Below are positions 14,036 through 21,719 of a stretch of DNA of 64,000 nucleotides, in pieces. The stretch is from Anaerostipes hominis (ex Lee et al. 2021) (GTDB lineage: Bacteria; Bacillota; Clostridia; Lachnospirales; Lachnospiraceae): NCBI RefSeq assembly GCF_002270485.1, contig NZ_NQOG01000009.1:1-64000 (forward strand). The letters are read 5' to 3'. How positions within the stretch are numbered: position 1 is the stretch's first letter; each line of letters begins with the position of its first letter. The notes under the pieces were generated by a model that saw only the letters and a list, made by a program, of their open reading frames with translations, did not search any database and was not told the origin of the DNA. A program made the translations under genes and the position numbers.

Positions 14036-17000
14036 ATGAGGTATTTTAAAAGATGGGCAGCATGGCTGATGTCGGCGGTTCTTTTGGGAACATCGGCTCC
14101 CGCCGCGGTTAGTGCGGCTTCCGGAAAAGACCAGGTGACAGAGATGAAAAAGTTGCTTTCCGGCAGACAGGAAGCAGGATATGCGGAGGGAGAAGCACTG
14201 GTCATGTACCGGACCACAGTATCAGGGCAGAGGAGCAGATCCGTTCCTTTTTCCTCCGGAATCAAGGTAAAGCAGGCCTGGAATTTTTCGGCGGATGTAA
14301 AAGGGAAGACAAGGAGCGCTTCCCGGGACTCTGCAGTTTCTATTGCCAGAGTGACTTCTGGAAAGAGCACAGATGATCTGGTCAGCCAGCTGAAGAAGGA
14401 GCCGCAGGTGATTGCGGCACAGCCCAATTATAAGATCAGGCTTTTGGGAGGCAGCGATCCCTGTTTTGATTTTCAGTGGGCAAATAAAAACAGCGGTCAG
14501 AATGGCGGCAGTGCCGGGAAGGATGTCGGCTATGACCAGTTTTATGACAAGACATCCGGGTCCAAAGGCAAAGAAACGGTTGTGGCGGTGGTTGACACAG
14601 GGATCGACCTCGAACATGAGGATCTCAGGGACAGGCTGTGGACAAACAGGTCAGATGTGATCGCCGGCAGACATGGCTATGATTTTGCCAACCATGATGC
14701 AGACCCTTCCGACGATTACGGACATGGGACCCACTGTGCCGGCATCATTGCTGCTCAGGCAGGCAACGGCAAGGGTATTGCGGGCATCAGCCAGAGCAGT
14801 GATATTAAGCTGATGGCACTGAAGGTGTTGGATGAAGACGGAGACGGTGAAATATCTGACGTGATTGATGCCTACTATTACATTTATAAGCAGCAGATGG
14901 AAGGTGTCAATGTGGCGGCCATAAACAATTCCTGGGGAATAGATGAGGCTGAAGAACAGGAATTGATGAAATATCTGATCGAGCTGGTGGGAAAGAAAGG
15001 GGCGGTGACAGTCTGTGCCGCCGGAAACGACAGTAAGGACAATGAAGGGACCGCATCTATTCCGTCAGGCATCGACAGCGATTACGTGATATCGGTTGCG
15101 GCATCCAATGATAAAGACGGACTGGCTTCCTATTCAAACTATGGGAAAGAGTCTGTACATATGGCGGCACCGGGGAATCAGATTTTGTCCACAGTCAATG
15201 AAGACTGTTTTAATCCTTCGATTTACAGTGACGGCGAGAGAAACTCCAACTGCCAGTTTTATAAAAACTTTAATGACGGTGATGTCTCAGAGATAAGGAC
15301 AGAGGGAGCAGGCAGCATCGGAAAAGGTACGGTGACGGTATCTGCGGACAGTGATTATTTTGGAAAAGAATCCGCCGGAAAGTCAGCGAAGATCTCAGTG
15401 AAGGATGCAGTGCCCGGAGATATTTATACAGTATATCTTCCTTATGACAGTGCCAAGGGCGCTACAGACTCTTATCTGAGCACGATGCTGAAGGCCTCCA
15501 GCAGTCTGGCAGTGGAAGGCGGGGCCGGGCTGGTCATCGCAAAGGACTATAAGCTCGATGAAGAAGGTCAGATTGAAGATCCGCTGACGCCGGAAGATGT
15601 CGTCATAAGCATGACGACGGGAACGATCCCTATGATGGCAGCCAACGGCGAGTCGGACACATGGGGACATCTCTCCTATCCAACCCGCAGCACGACAAAG
15701 AATGAAAAGCGTGCGGTTGGTATTACCCTGGTCGTGTTAGAGAAGCAGGATTTCACGATCCTTCTGGATGACACTGCAGTCAGCAAGGCAGGTGTATTAA
15801 GCCGGAATTTCGGAAAATATGATTTTTCCAGCGGAACATCCATGGCTGCGCCTCTGGTGAGCGGTGCTGTGGCGAACACTTCCTGGTACTATGGCAAGAA
15901 GGATGCACTTTCCAACAGGGAAACAGTCCTTGGAATGACAAGAACAGTCAAGGATCTGCCTGTGATCACCAGGGGAGTTCTGGATGGCAGGAAGCTGTCT
16001 GATCAGAATGCAATCCTCACCGGGGCAGCAGTTTCCGGGGGCAGAGTTGTTCTCTCAGGGAAAGGATTCGGAGCAGGCGGTACCGTAAAGATCAACGGAA
16101 AGACAGAAAAGACAGCATCCTGGAGTGATACAAAGATTGTTCTGGAAAACAGACAGTTAGTAAACCGGGTCGGCAAAGTCGAGATTCTTACCGGCAGCGG
16201 AAAATCTGTCACCGGATCATTCTACTTTATAAAAGGTAAGAACGGGCCGAAAAAAGTCTTTTCAACCGAGGATATTACAAATGGAGGGGATGCAGTCTCC
16301 GATGGCAGGAAGCTGTATTATCTGGACAAAGAGCTGAATCTTTATGTGATGGATGAGGAGGAACAGGAGTTTTCCAGAGTAGCCTCTATGGCACGGGAAA
16401 AAGCATTTGCAGGCATAAAAAAGGGAGAACTGGACCGGGCAGATCTCAGTCTGGATTCAGCACCGGTCTACTGTGACAGGGCTGTCTATGCGATAGCCGA
16501 GGCGGACTTGGGATATGAGACAAAGAGGTCTCTTGTGAGTTACTCATTTCAGACGAAATCATGGTCGAGAGTTGACTCCTATGTGTCGAAAACAGGCGGG
16601 GCCAAACTGGAGGGGTCAGCTCTGGCAGCCTATAATGGGAAGATTTATGTGATCGGAGGCCGGAATAAAAAGACCGGAGCTATGGAAAAGAGCGTCTTTG
16701 GCTACGACAAGGAGAAAAAACAGTGGTCCAAAGCCCCCGGACTTCCGGAAGGGCGGTATCAGAGTGTTGCTGTCCAGTCAGGAAACCAGCTGATCCTCAC
16801 CCTGGGCAGCAGCGGGAAGAAAGGGGAGATCCCCAAGAATTTGGTTTATAGTGACAAGAGCAGGAAGTGGGTGAAAAAATCAGCTTCTCTGATACCGAAA
16901 AATAAAAGCGAAGAGATATATACGGCGAGTGTGGGTGTATGCAGAGATGGTCTTGCCTATGTGGGCCTTAGTACAGACGGCTGCGGAAATGTGTTCCGGT

Positions 17001-17698
17001 ATTCTGTTTCCAAAGACCGTTTTGAAGCCATGGATTATCAGGCATTCTTTAAAGAAGATATCATAGGGACAACTGTCGGCTCACGGTTTCTTTTCATGCC
17101 TGTGACGGAACAGGAAGATTTCGATTATAAAAATTTAAACAGCATGAAGACGCCGGTTCAGGCTAAAGCACAGAGCGATGAAGACGACGATTATGACGAC
17201 AGCTGTACGGTATATTCTTATCCTGTAACATCCGGGCTTGTGACGGTGAAAGCGAAAACAAAGCATGGAACCATCTCTGGAAAGGGAGAATACCTGCCGG
17301 GGCAGAAGGTGATGGTAAAGCCGAAAGCCGCAAAATATTACTGCTATAAGCCTTCTACTATGAAAGCGGCAGGTAAAAAGGTGAAAGGAAGCAGTTATTC
17401 CTTCTGCATCACGGGAAATGTAACAGTATCCGCAGTATTTAAGAAGACTGTTGTAAAACTGAATAAGAAGAAGCTGACTCTTAAAGCTGGAGGGAAATAC
17501 CGCCTCAAAGCAAAAGTAAAGACTGTGGGCAAAAAGAAGTCGGTTACATGGAAGACGAGTAAGAGCAAGTACGCCACGGTATCCAAAAAGGGCGTGGTAA
17601 AGGTGAAGAAGGCAGGCAGAGGAAAGACAGTCACAATCTATGCCAGAGCCAAAGACGGTTCCCGGTCCTATGCGAAAATCAAAGTAAAAATCCGATAG
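14036..17698 (+). CDS. Large secreted subtilisin-like serine protease (S8) with kelch-like and Ig-like domains
   Basis: 1220 residues. Signal peptide about 1-27 (basic RYFKR, hydrophobic core, AVSA cut site). Propeptide-like region about 35-135. Subtilase domain with catalytic D187 (VVAVVDTGIDLEHEDL), H230 (DYGHGTHCAG), oxyanion N331 (CAAGNDSKD) and S602 (SSGTSMAAPLVSGAV). The 270 residues between N331 and S602 are about 200 more than in subtilisin and must hold an inserted domain. Then an IPT/TIG-like segment (about 660-740), kelch-like repeats (about 760-1030, for example IYVIGGRNKKTGAMEKSVFG), and a very Lys-rich C-terminus with a repeat like KTKHGTISGKGEYLPGQKV and a Big_2-type Ig domain. 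ATG 14036 follows GGGGAAGGAG. No sortase signal or surface-layer domain is seen; the basic C-terminus may bind the wall. Likely digests extracellular protein or peptides. It stands alone between terminators. Confidence 0.9.
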   Translation: MRYFKRWAAWLMSAVLLGTSAPAAVSAASGKDQVTEMKKLLSGRQEAGYAEGEALVMYRTTVSGQRSRSVPFSSGIKVKQAWNFSADVKGKTRSASRDSAVSIARVTSGKSTDDLVSQLKKEPQVIAAQPNYKIRLLGGSDPCFDFQWANKNSGQNGGSAGKDVGYDQFYDKTSGSKGKETVVAVVDTGIDLEHEDLRDRLWTNRSDVIAGRHGYDFANHDADPSDDYGHGTHCAGIIAAQAGNGKGIAGISQSSDIKLMALKVLDEDGDGEISDVIDAYYYIYKQQMEGVNVAAINNSWGIDEAEEQELMKYLIELVGKKGAVTVCAAGNDSKDNEGTASIPSGIDSDYVISVAASNDKDGLASYSNYGKESVHMAAPGNQILSTVNEDCFNPSIYSDGERNSNCQFYKNFNDGDVSEIRTEGAGSIGKGTVTVSADSDYFGKESAGKSAKISVKDAVPGDIYTVYLPYDSAKGATDSYLSTMLKASSSLAVEGGAGLVIAKDYKLDEEGQIEDPLTPEDVVISMTTGTIPMMAANGESDTWGHLSYPTRSTTKNEKRAVGITLVVLEKQDFTILLDDTAVSKAGVLSRNFGKYDFSSGTSMAAPLVSGAVANTSWYYGKKDALSNRETVLGMTRTVKDLPVITRGVLDGRKLSDQNAILTGAAVSGGRVVLSGKGFGAGGTVKINGKTEKTASWSDTKIVLENRQLVNRVGKVEILTGSGKSVTGSFYFIKGKNGPKKVFSTEDITNGGDAVSDGRKLYYLDKELNLYVMDEEEQEFSRVASMAREKAFAGIKKGELDRADLSLDSAPVYCDRAVYAIAEADLGYETKRSLVSYSFQTKSWSRVDSYVSKTGGAKLEGSALAAYNGKIYVIGGRNKKTGAMEKSVFGYDKEKKQWSKAPGLPEGRYQSVAVQSGNQLILTLGSSGKKGEIPKNLVYSDKSRKWVKKSASLIPKNKSEEIYTASVGVCRDGLAYVGLSTDGCGNVFRYSVSKDRFEAMDYQAFFKEDIIGTTVGSRFLFMPVTEQEDFDYKNLNSMKTPVQAKAQSDEDDDYDDSCTVYSYPVTSGLVTVKAKTKHGTISGKGEYLPGQKVMVKPKAAKYYCYKPSTMKAAGKKVKGSSYSFCITGNVTVSAVFKKTVVKLNKKKLTLKAGGKYRLKAKVKTVGKKKSVTWKTSKSKYATVSKKGVVKVKKAGRGKTVTIYARAKDGSRSYAKIKVKIR

Positions 17699-17714
17699 CA
17701 AAACCGAAAAAATG

Positions 17715-17819
17715 ATCCCTGTGTTTCTGAATTATAGTATATCCAAAGGGCACACCGTATTTCATTCCCTGCGGGTGGACGCGCGTAGCGCGGTAAGGTA
17801 TAATCAGAGATACAGGGAT
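17715..17819. repeat. Long branched inverted repeat / possible structured RNA
   Basis: The 22-base arm at 17715-17736 (begins ATCCCTGTGTTTCTGA) pairs with 17799-17819 (ends GATACAGGGAT) almost completely, with one bulge and two wobble positions. Inside are smaller perfect hairpins: CCC-TGC-GGG at 17767-17775 and CGCGC-GTA-GCGCG at 17780-17792, the latter a G+C island unlike the neighbourhood. The 3' arm runs into TTTTGTCTGCTTT, so it can end the protease transcript. The size and side hairpins exceed a simple terminator. It lacks the conserved parts of a TPP riboswitch although thiM follows 43 bases later. Candidates: elaborate terminator, small RNA, or a miniature mobile repeat. Confidence 0.7.
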
Positions 17820-17862
17820 TTTGTCTGCTTTATTTCAGAAATCATTATCAGGAGGAATTTTT

Positions 17863-18678
17863 ATGTTTGAAGACATATTACATAATGTACAAAAGCAACC
17901 GTCTCTTGTTCACTGTATAACCAACTATGTGACGGTCAATGATGTGGCCAACATGGTGCTGGCGTCCGGCGGTTCGCCGATCATGGCGGATGACAAGAGC
18001 GAGGTGGAGGAGATCACGAGTATCTGTACCTCACTTGTGATCAATATCGGGACGCTGAATGCGAGGACCGTTGAGGCAATGGTGCTGGCCGGAAAGAGGG
18101 CCAATGAACTGGGACATCCGGTTATCCTTGATCCGGTGGGAGCAGGCGCATCCTCTATGAGAACGGAGACGGTAAAGAGACTTTTAAAAGAGGTCCGGTT
18201 CAGCGTGATCCGGGGAAATATTTCTGAGATCAAGACGGTATTTGAAGGCAGCGGGGCAACGCCTGGTGTGGACGCCAGCGAAGCAGATGCCGTGACGGAA
18301 GAAAACCTTTGGGAAGCAGCGGACATGGCAAAGCGTTTGTCTGCACAGACCGGTGCAGTTGTTGTGATCACAGGAGCCACAGATATAGCAGCAGATGAGC
18401 ATAAAGCTTTTATTTTAAGAAATGGTGATCCGATGATGGCAAAGATCACCGGAACCGGATGCATGCTTGACGGAGTCATCGCAGGATTTGTGGGGTCCAA
18501 TCAGGACAAGGTTTTGGAGGCCACGGCTGCGGCTGTGTGTGCCATGGGATACTGCGGAGAGAAGGCCAGAGCAAAATGCGAAGGCACTTCTTCCCTGAGG
18601 ATGCATTTGATCGATGTCATGAGCAGCCTGACGGCGGATGAACTGGAAAGGGGTGCGGACGTTGAGAGTAGAATCTGA
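17863..18678 (+). CDS. thiM: Hydroxyethylthiazole kinase
   Basis: 271 residues, normal for the family. It phosphorylates 4-methyl-5-(2-hydroxyethyl)thiazole, salvaging the thiazole half of thiamine. Signatures: HCITNYVTVNDVAN near the start, ASPIMADDKSEVEE region as GGSPIMADD, DPVGAGAS, and the ATP-site loop ITGTGCMLDGVIAGF with the catalytic Cys. ATG 17863 follows CAGGAGG; the longer frame from 17821 lies in the structured leader. It is first in a thiM-thiE-thiD operon with overlapping genes. No thiC, thiG or thiH is present here, so in this window only salvage and coupling are encoded. Confidence 0.95.
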   Translation: MFEDILHNVQKQPSLVHCITNYVTVNDVANMVLASGGSPIMADDKSEVEEITSICTSLVINIGTLNARTVEAMVLAGKRANELGHPVILDPVGAGASSMRTETVKRLLKEVRFSVIRGNISEIKTVFEGSGATPGVDASEADAVTEENLWEAADMAKRLSAQTGAVVVITGATDIAADEHKAFILRNGDPMMAKITGTGCMLDGVIAGFVGSNQDKVLEATAAAVCAMGYCGEKARAKCEGTSSLRMHLIDVMSSLTADELERGADVESRI

Positions 18679-19303
18679 GGCAATGGCCCTCTATGCGGTG
18701 ACAGATTCGGCATGGGTGGGCAAGCAGACATTGATGGAACAGGTAAAAGATGCGCTGGACGGAGGTGTTACATTTCTCCAGCTCAGGGAGAAAGAGCTGG
18801 ATTATGATGCGTTCTTAAAAGAAGCCGGGGAGATGGCGGAGCTGTCCAGGCAGTACGGAGTGCCGTTTGTCATCAATGATGAAGTAGAGATCGCACTTAA
18901 ATGCGGAGCCGACGGAGTCCATGTAGGGCAGGAGGATATGGCGTGCCGGAATGCCAGGAAGCTTCTGGGGCCGGATAAGATCATAGGAGTATCGGTCCAC
19001 AATGTAAAAGAGGCATTAAAGGCGCAGGCCGACGGGGCAGATTATCTGGGGCTTGGAGCCGTGAAAGCCACGCCTACAAAGACCGATGCCAAGGTGGTAA
19101 AATTCGAGGAGATAAAAAAGGTATGTGATGCAGTAGATATACCGGTCGTAGCTATCGGAGGGATCAAAAAAGATAATTTAATGGAGCTAAAGGGCAGCCA
19201 TGTGGACGGGATCGCAGTTGTCTCCGCCATTTTCGGCGCCGAGAACATTAAAAAAGAGACGGAAGAATTGCGAAAGAAAGCAGAGGAGATGAGGGTACGA
19301 TGA
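18662..19303 (+). CDS. thiE: Thiamine-phosphate synthase
   Basis: 213 residues from the proposed TTG at 18662, which has AAAGGGG eight bases upstream; ATG at 18683 is possible but its ribosome site is too close. It joins HMP pyrophosphate and thiazole phosphate to thiamine phosphate. Visible are LYAVTDSAW, LQLREKELD, VINDEVEIALKCGADGVHVG, QEDM, ISVHN-type loop, the ATPTKTDA phosphate segment and the VAIGGI phosphate-binding turn. It overlaps thiM by 17 bases and thiD by 4, so the three are coupled. Confidence 0.94.
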   Translation: MRVESEAMALYAVTDSAWVGKQTLMEQVKDALDGGVTFLQLREKELDYDAFLKEAGEMAELSRQYGVPFVINDEVEIALKCGADGVHVGQEDMACRNARKLLGPDKIIGVSVHNVKEALKAQADGADYLGLGAVKATPTKTDAKVVKFEEIKKVCDAVDIPVVAIGGIKKDNLMELKGSHVDGIAVVSAIFGAENIKKETEELRKKAEEMRVR

Positions 19304-20082
19304 AGACAGTATTAACCATTGCGGGATCTGACTGCAGCGGCGGGGCAGGGATTCAGGCTGATCTAAAGACTATGGCGGCCCATGGAGTTTATGGAATGTC
19401 AGCCATAGCGGCGCTGACCGCGCAAAACACTACTAAAGTTGCAGGAATTTATAATGTTTCAAAAGAGTTTCTGGAGCAGCAGATGGACTGTATATTTACA
19501 GATATTTTCCCGGATGCAGTTAAGATCGGAATGTTATCGAAAAAGGAACTGATCCAGGCAGCTGCCGAAAAGCTGAAGGAATATGGAGCAAAGAACATTG
19601 TACTGGATCCGGTTATGGTGTCTACCAGCGGAAGTCGGCTGCTCAGTGAAGATGCCATCGGCACATTGAAAGAAACTTTGTTCCCTCTGGCGGATATCAT
19701 CACGCCAAATGTGCCGGAGGCGGAGGTGCTTTCCGGAGTGCGCATCCAGACAAAAGAGGATATGCAGGAGGCAGCTGCAAAGATCGGGGAATACTTTGAC
19801 GGAGCGATCCTGATGAAGGGAGGGCATTCGGTGGAGGATGCCAACGATTATCTGTTTTGTCATGGAAGGGTAAAGACGTTCCGGGGTACAAGAGTGGACA
19901 ATCAAAATACCCACGGGACAGGCTGTACTTTATCCTCTGCCATTGCGTGCAACCTTGCCATGGGATGCGATATGGAGACAAGCATTCAGAATGCGAAAGA
20001 ATATATCACCGGCGCGTTGCTTGATGGACTGGACCTTGGAAGAGGCAGTGGTCCTTTGAATCATATGTACCGTCTGAAATAA
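19300..20082 (+). CDS. thiD: Hydroxymethylpyrimidine / phosphomethylpyrimidine kinase
   Basis: 260 residues. It phosphorylates HMP twice to give the pyrophosphate used by ThiE. Signatures: TIAGSDCSGGAGIQADLKT at the start, ALTAQNT, the MVSTSGSRLL substrate loop and the anion hole NTHGTGCTLSSAIA with catalytic Cys near 213. ATG overlaps the thiE stop. With thiM and thiE it completes thiamine salvage to thiamine phosphate. Confidence 0.95.
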   Translation: MKTVLTIAGSDCSGGAGIQADLKTMAAHGVYGMSAIAALTAQNTTKVAGIYNVSKEFLEQQMDCIFTDIFPDAVKIGMLSKKELIQAAAEKLKEYGAKNIVLDPVMVSTSGSRLLSEDAIGTLKETLFPLADIITPNVPEAEVLSGVRIQTKEDMQEAAAKIGEYFDGAILMKGGHSVEDANDYLFCHGRVKTFRGTRVDNQNTHGTGCTLSSAIACNLAMGCDMETSIQNAKEYITGALLDGLDLGRGSGPLNHMYRLK

Positions 20083-20117
20083 AAAAAGCGTCGGCCAAGC
20101 GAGAAAGGGGTGTTTTG

Positions 20118-21098
20118 GTGAGGAAATGCCTGATCAGCCAATTGGAAGTCATAACAGAAGAAGAACAGAGGATTCTGGATGGGCGAGATGTAAGCAGAAC
20201 CTTATATACTACGAAAAAGACATTTGAGGTAGAGGCCGAAAAGCTTTTGAAGAACGGGCGCCTGATCCAGGTGAGGACACACACAAGATTCACTGATTTT
20301 CCGGAGCACAATCATAATTATATAGAGATGATGTATGTGTGTCAGGGAAGGATCACTCATTTTATCGGCGGTAAGGAAGTGGTCATGGAGGAGGGAGATT
20401 TCCTCATTCTGAACCAGCATGTCCGCCACAGCATCTGTTGCGCATCCAGAGAGGATCTGGGGATCAACTTTATCGCTCTGCCGGAGTTCTTTGATATTCC
20501 GCTGCAGATGCTCCAGGGAAATAATGTGTTAGCTGATTTTCTTGTGGATACGCTCAGACAAAATTCCTTTTCTGAAAAATATCTGCTGTTTAAGCTTTCC
20601 GGTATCTTAGAGATTGAGAATCTTATGGAGAACATCGTCTATTCCTTAAAAAACCTGGGCAAAAATGAAGAAAAGATCAACCAGCTGTCCATGGGGCTTG
20701 TGTTCCTTCACATCCTGAACCATATAGACAAGCTGGACTATACATCTCCCCAAAATTACAAGGAGATCGTACTCCAGACAACACTGAGTTACATAGACCA
20801 GCATTACAAGGAGGCGAATCTTTCTAAGCTTTCAGAGGATTTGAACCAGTCCCTGTCTGTGCTGAGCCGGATGATCAAACAGAATTTCGGACACACGTTC
20901 CAGGAACTGGTGCAGAGAAAGAAGTTCCAGAAAGCCATGACACTACTGTCCGAGACGAATCTGTCCATCGCAGATATCGTGGCGGCTGTAGGTTATGAGA
21001 ACAGCAGCTATTTTTACAGGAAGTTTAAAGAAAAATATCATATGTCCCCCAGAGAATACCGCCTGACTCACCAAAACGGAGATCAAATACGGATTTAA
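20118..21098 (+). CDS. AraC-family regulator, probably of rhamnose genes
   Basis: 326 residues. N-terminal cupin sugar-sensing domain (FPEHNHNYIEMMYVCQG, GDFLILNQHVRHSI) and C-terminal pair of helix-turn-helix motifs (LSKLSEDLNQSLSVLSRMIK and NLSIADIVAAVGYENSSYFY). GTG at 20118 follows GAAAGGGG; a TTG one codon earlier is also possible. It lies upstream of the rhamnose operon in the same direction, interrupted by a broken toxin-antitoxin pair, so rhamnose-dependent activation is the natural inference, not shown by the sequence itself. Confidence 0.85.
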   Translation: MRKCLISQLEVITEEEQRILDGRDVSRTLYTTKKTFEVEAEKLLKNGRLIQVRTHTRFTDFPEHNHNYIEMMYVCQGRITHFIGGKEVVMEEGDFLILNQHVRHSICCASREDLGINFIALPEFFDIPLQMLQGNNVLADFLVDTLRQNSFSEKYLLFKLSGILEIENLMENIVYSLKNLGKNEEKINQLSMGLVFLHILNHIDKLDYTSPQNYKEIVLQTTLSYIDQHYKEANLSKLSEDLNQSLSVLSRMIKQNFGHTFQELVQRKKFQKAMTLLSETNLSIADIVAAVGYENSSYFYRKFKEKYHMSPREYRLTHQNGDQIRI

Positions 21099-21164
21099 AA
21101 GTAAAGTAGTTTATGTTTGACGTACGCTATAATGTATTTAAGTAGAAGAAAGAGGGAATGGGGG

Positions 21165-21347
21165 ATGATGATGAGTATTGTAAATAGCAAAGGGCAAAAT
21201 GCAGTTTTAATTGAAGAGCAGGATCGAAAAGCGATTGAGGAAACCCTGTATTTAAATAGGATTCCAGGGATGAGAGAACACCTACAAGCTGGAATGCAGA
21301 CTTCTCTTGAAGATTGTGAAGAATATAAGGAGGATGAAGAGTGGTAA
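21165..21347 (+). pseudogene. YefM/Phd-type antitoxin, N-terminally truncated
   Basis: Residues VNSKGQNAVLIEEQDRKAIEE and TLYLNRIPGMREHLQAGM match the C-terminal half of YefM-like antitoxins (the ETLYLxxIPGM segment that wraps the toxin). The DNA-binding N-terminal half, about 25 residues before VNSKGQ, is missing. One of three tandem ATGs (21165, 21168, 21171) would start the remnant. The partner toxin next to it is also cut at its N-terminus. The truncated protein might still bind a toxin but could not repress. Confidence 0.6.
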
Positions 21348-21360
21348 AATACAAAAATTT

Positions 21361-21527
21361 CTTCGGATCCATTTGAGAATCCGCCTCCGTATGAAAAACT
21401 CATGGGGAATTTTGATGGCTTGATTTCCCGGCGCATTAATATAAAATATCGTCTTGTATATCAAGTTCATGAAGAGGAACAGACGATAAAAATTTTAAGT
21501 CTTTGGTCGAATTATGAGTGGTTGTAA
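21361..21527 (+). pseudogene. YoeB/RelE-type toxin, C-terminal fragment
   Basis: A GTG at the antitoxin stop opens VKYKNFFGS and ends quickly; a shifted frame then reads SSDPFENPPPYEKLMGNFDG, LISRRINIKYRLVYQVHEEE and ILSLWSNYEWL. This is the second half of the YoeB/Txe family, including the RRINxxxRLVYQV strand and the C-terminal Tyr. About 30-35 N-terminal residues are deleted and the frame is broken, so no active RNase toxin is made. Confidence 0.65.
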
Positions 21528-21542
21528 GAAAAAGATCATTGG

Positions 21543-21584
21543 AATATCCCGAATACAAACAAACGTATTCGGGATATTTTTTTG
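21543..21584 (+). terminator. Terminator after the toxin remnant
   Basis: AATATCCCGAATAC at 21543-21556 pairs perfectly with GTATTCGGGATATT at 21565-21578, loop eight bases, followed by seven T residues. Confidence 0.9.
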
Positions 21585-21635
21585 TTCCATAGGAAAGTTC
21601 CTCTTGTACAGTCAAATAAAGACACCTTTTTCGTC

Positions 21636-21670
21636 AAACCACGTCCTAACTTTTGGGCGTGGTTTTTCTT
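21636..21670 (+). terminator. Hairpin in the leader of the rhamnose operon
   Basis: AAACCACGTCC (21636-21646) pairs with GGGCGTGGTTT (21655-21665), one T-G pair, followed by TTCTTATAC. It is terminator-like and lies 50 bases before the permease start, and a possible -10 (TATACT, 21670-21675) follows at once. Either a second insulating terminator placed just upstream of the rhamnose promoter, or an attenuator in its leader. Confidence 0.55.
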
Positions 21671-21719
21671 ATACTTAATGTATCGAAGAAAAGAACGAAA
21701 TCAAAAGGAGGAGAAACAT

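Noticed and set aside
13993-14617. Minus-strand ORFs opposite the subtilase signal and propeptide
   Set aside because: No ribosome sites and the plus-strand signal peptide and catalytic motifs are unambiguous.
17700-17862. TPP riboswitch before thiM
   Set aside because: Neither the CUGAGA-type nor the GAACCUGA-type conserved segments of the thi-box are present; the structure is a long self-complementary hairpin.
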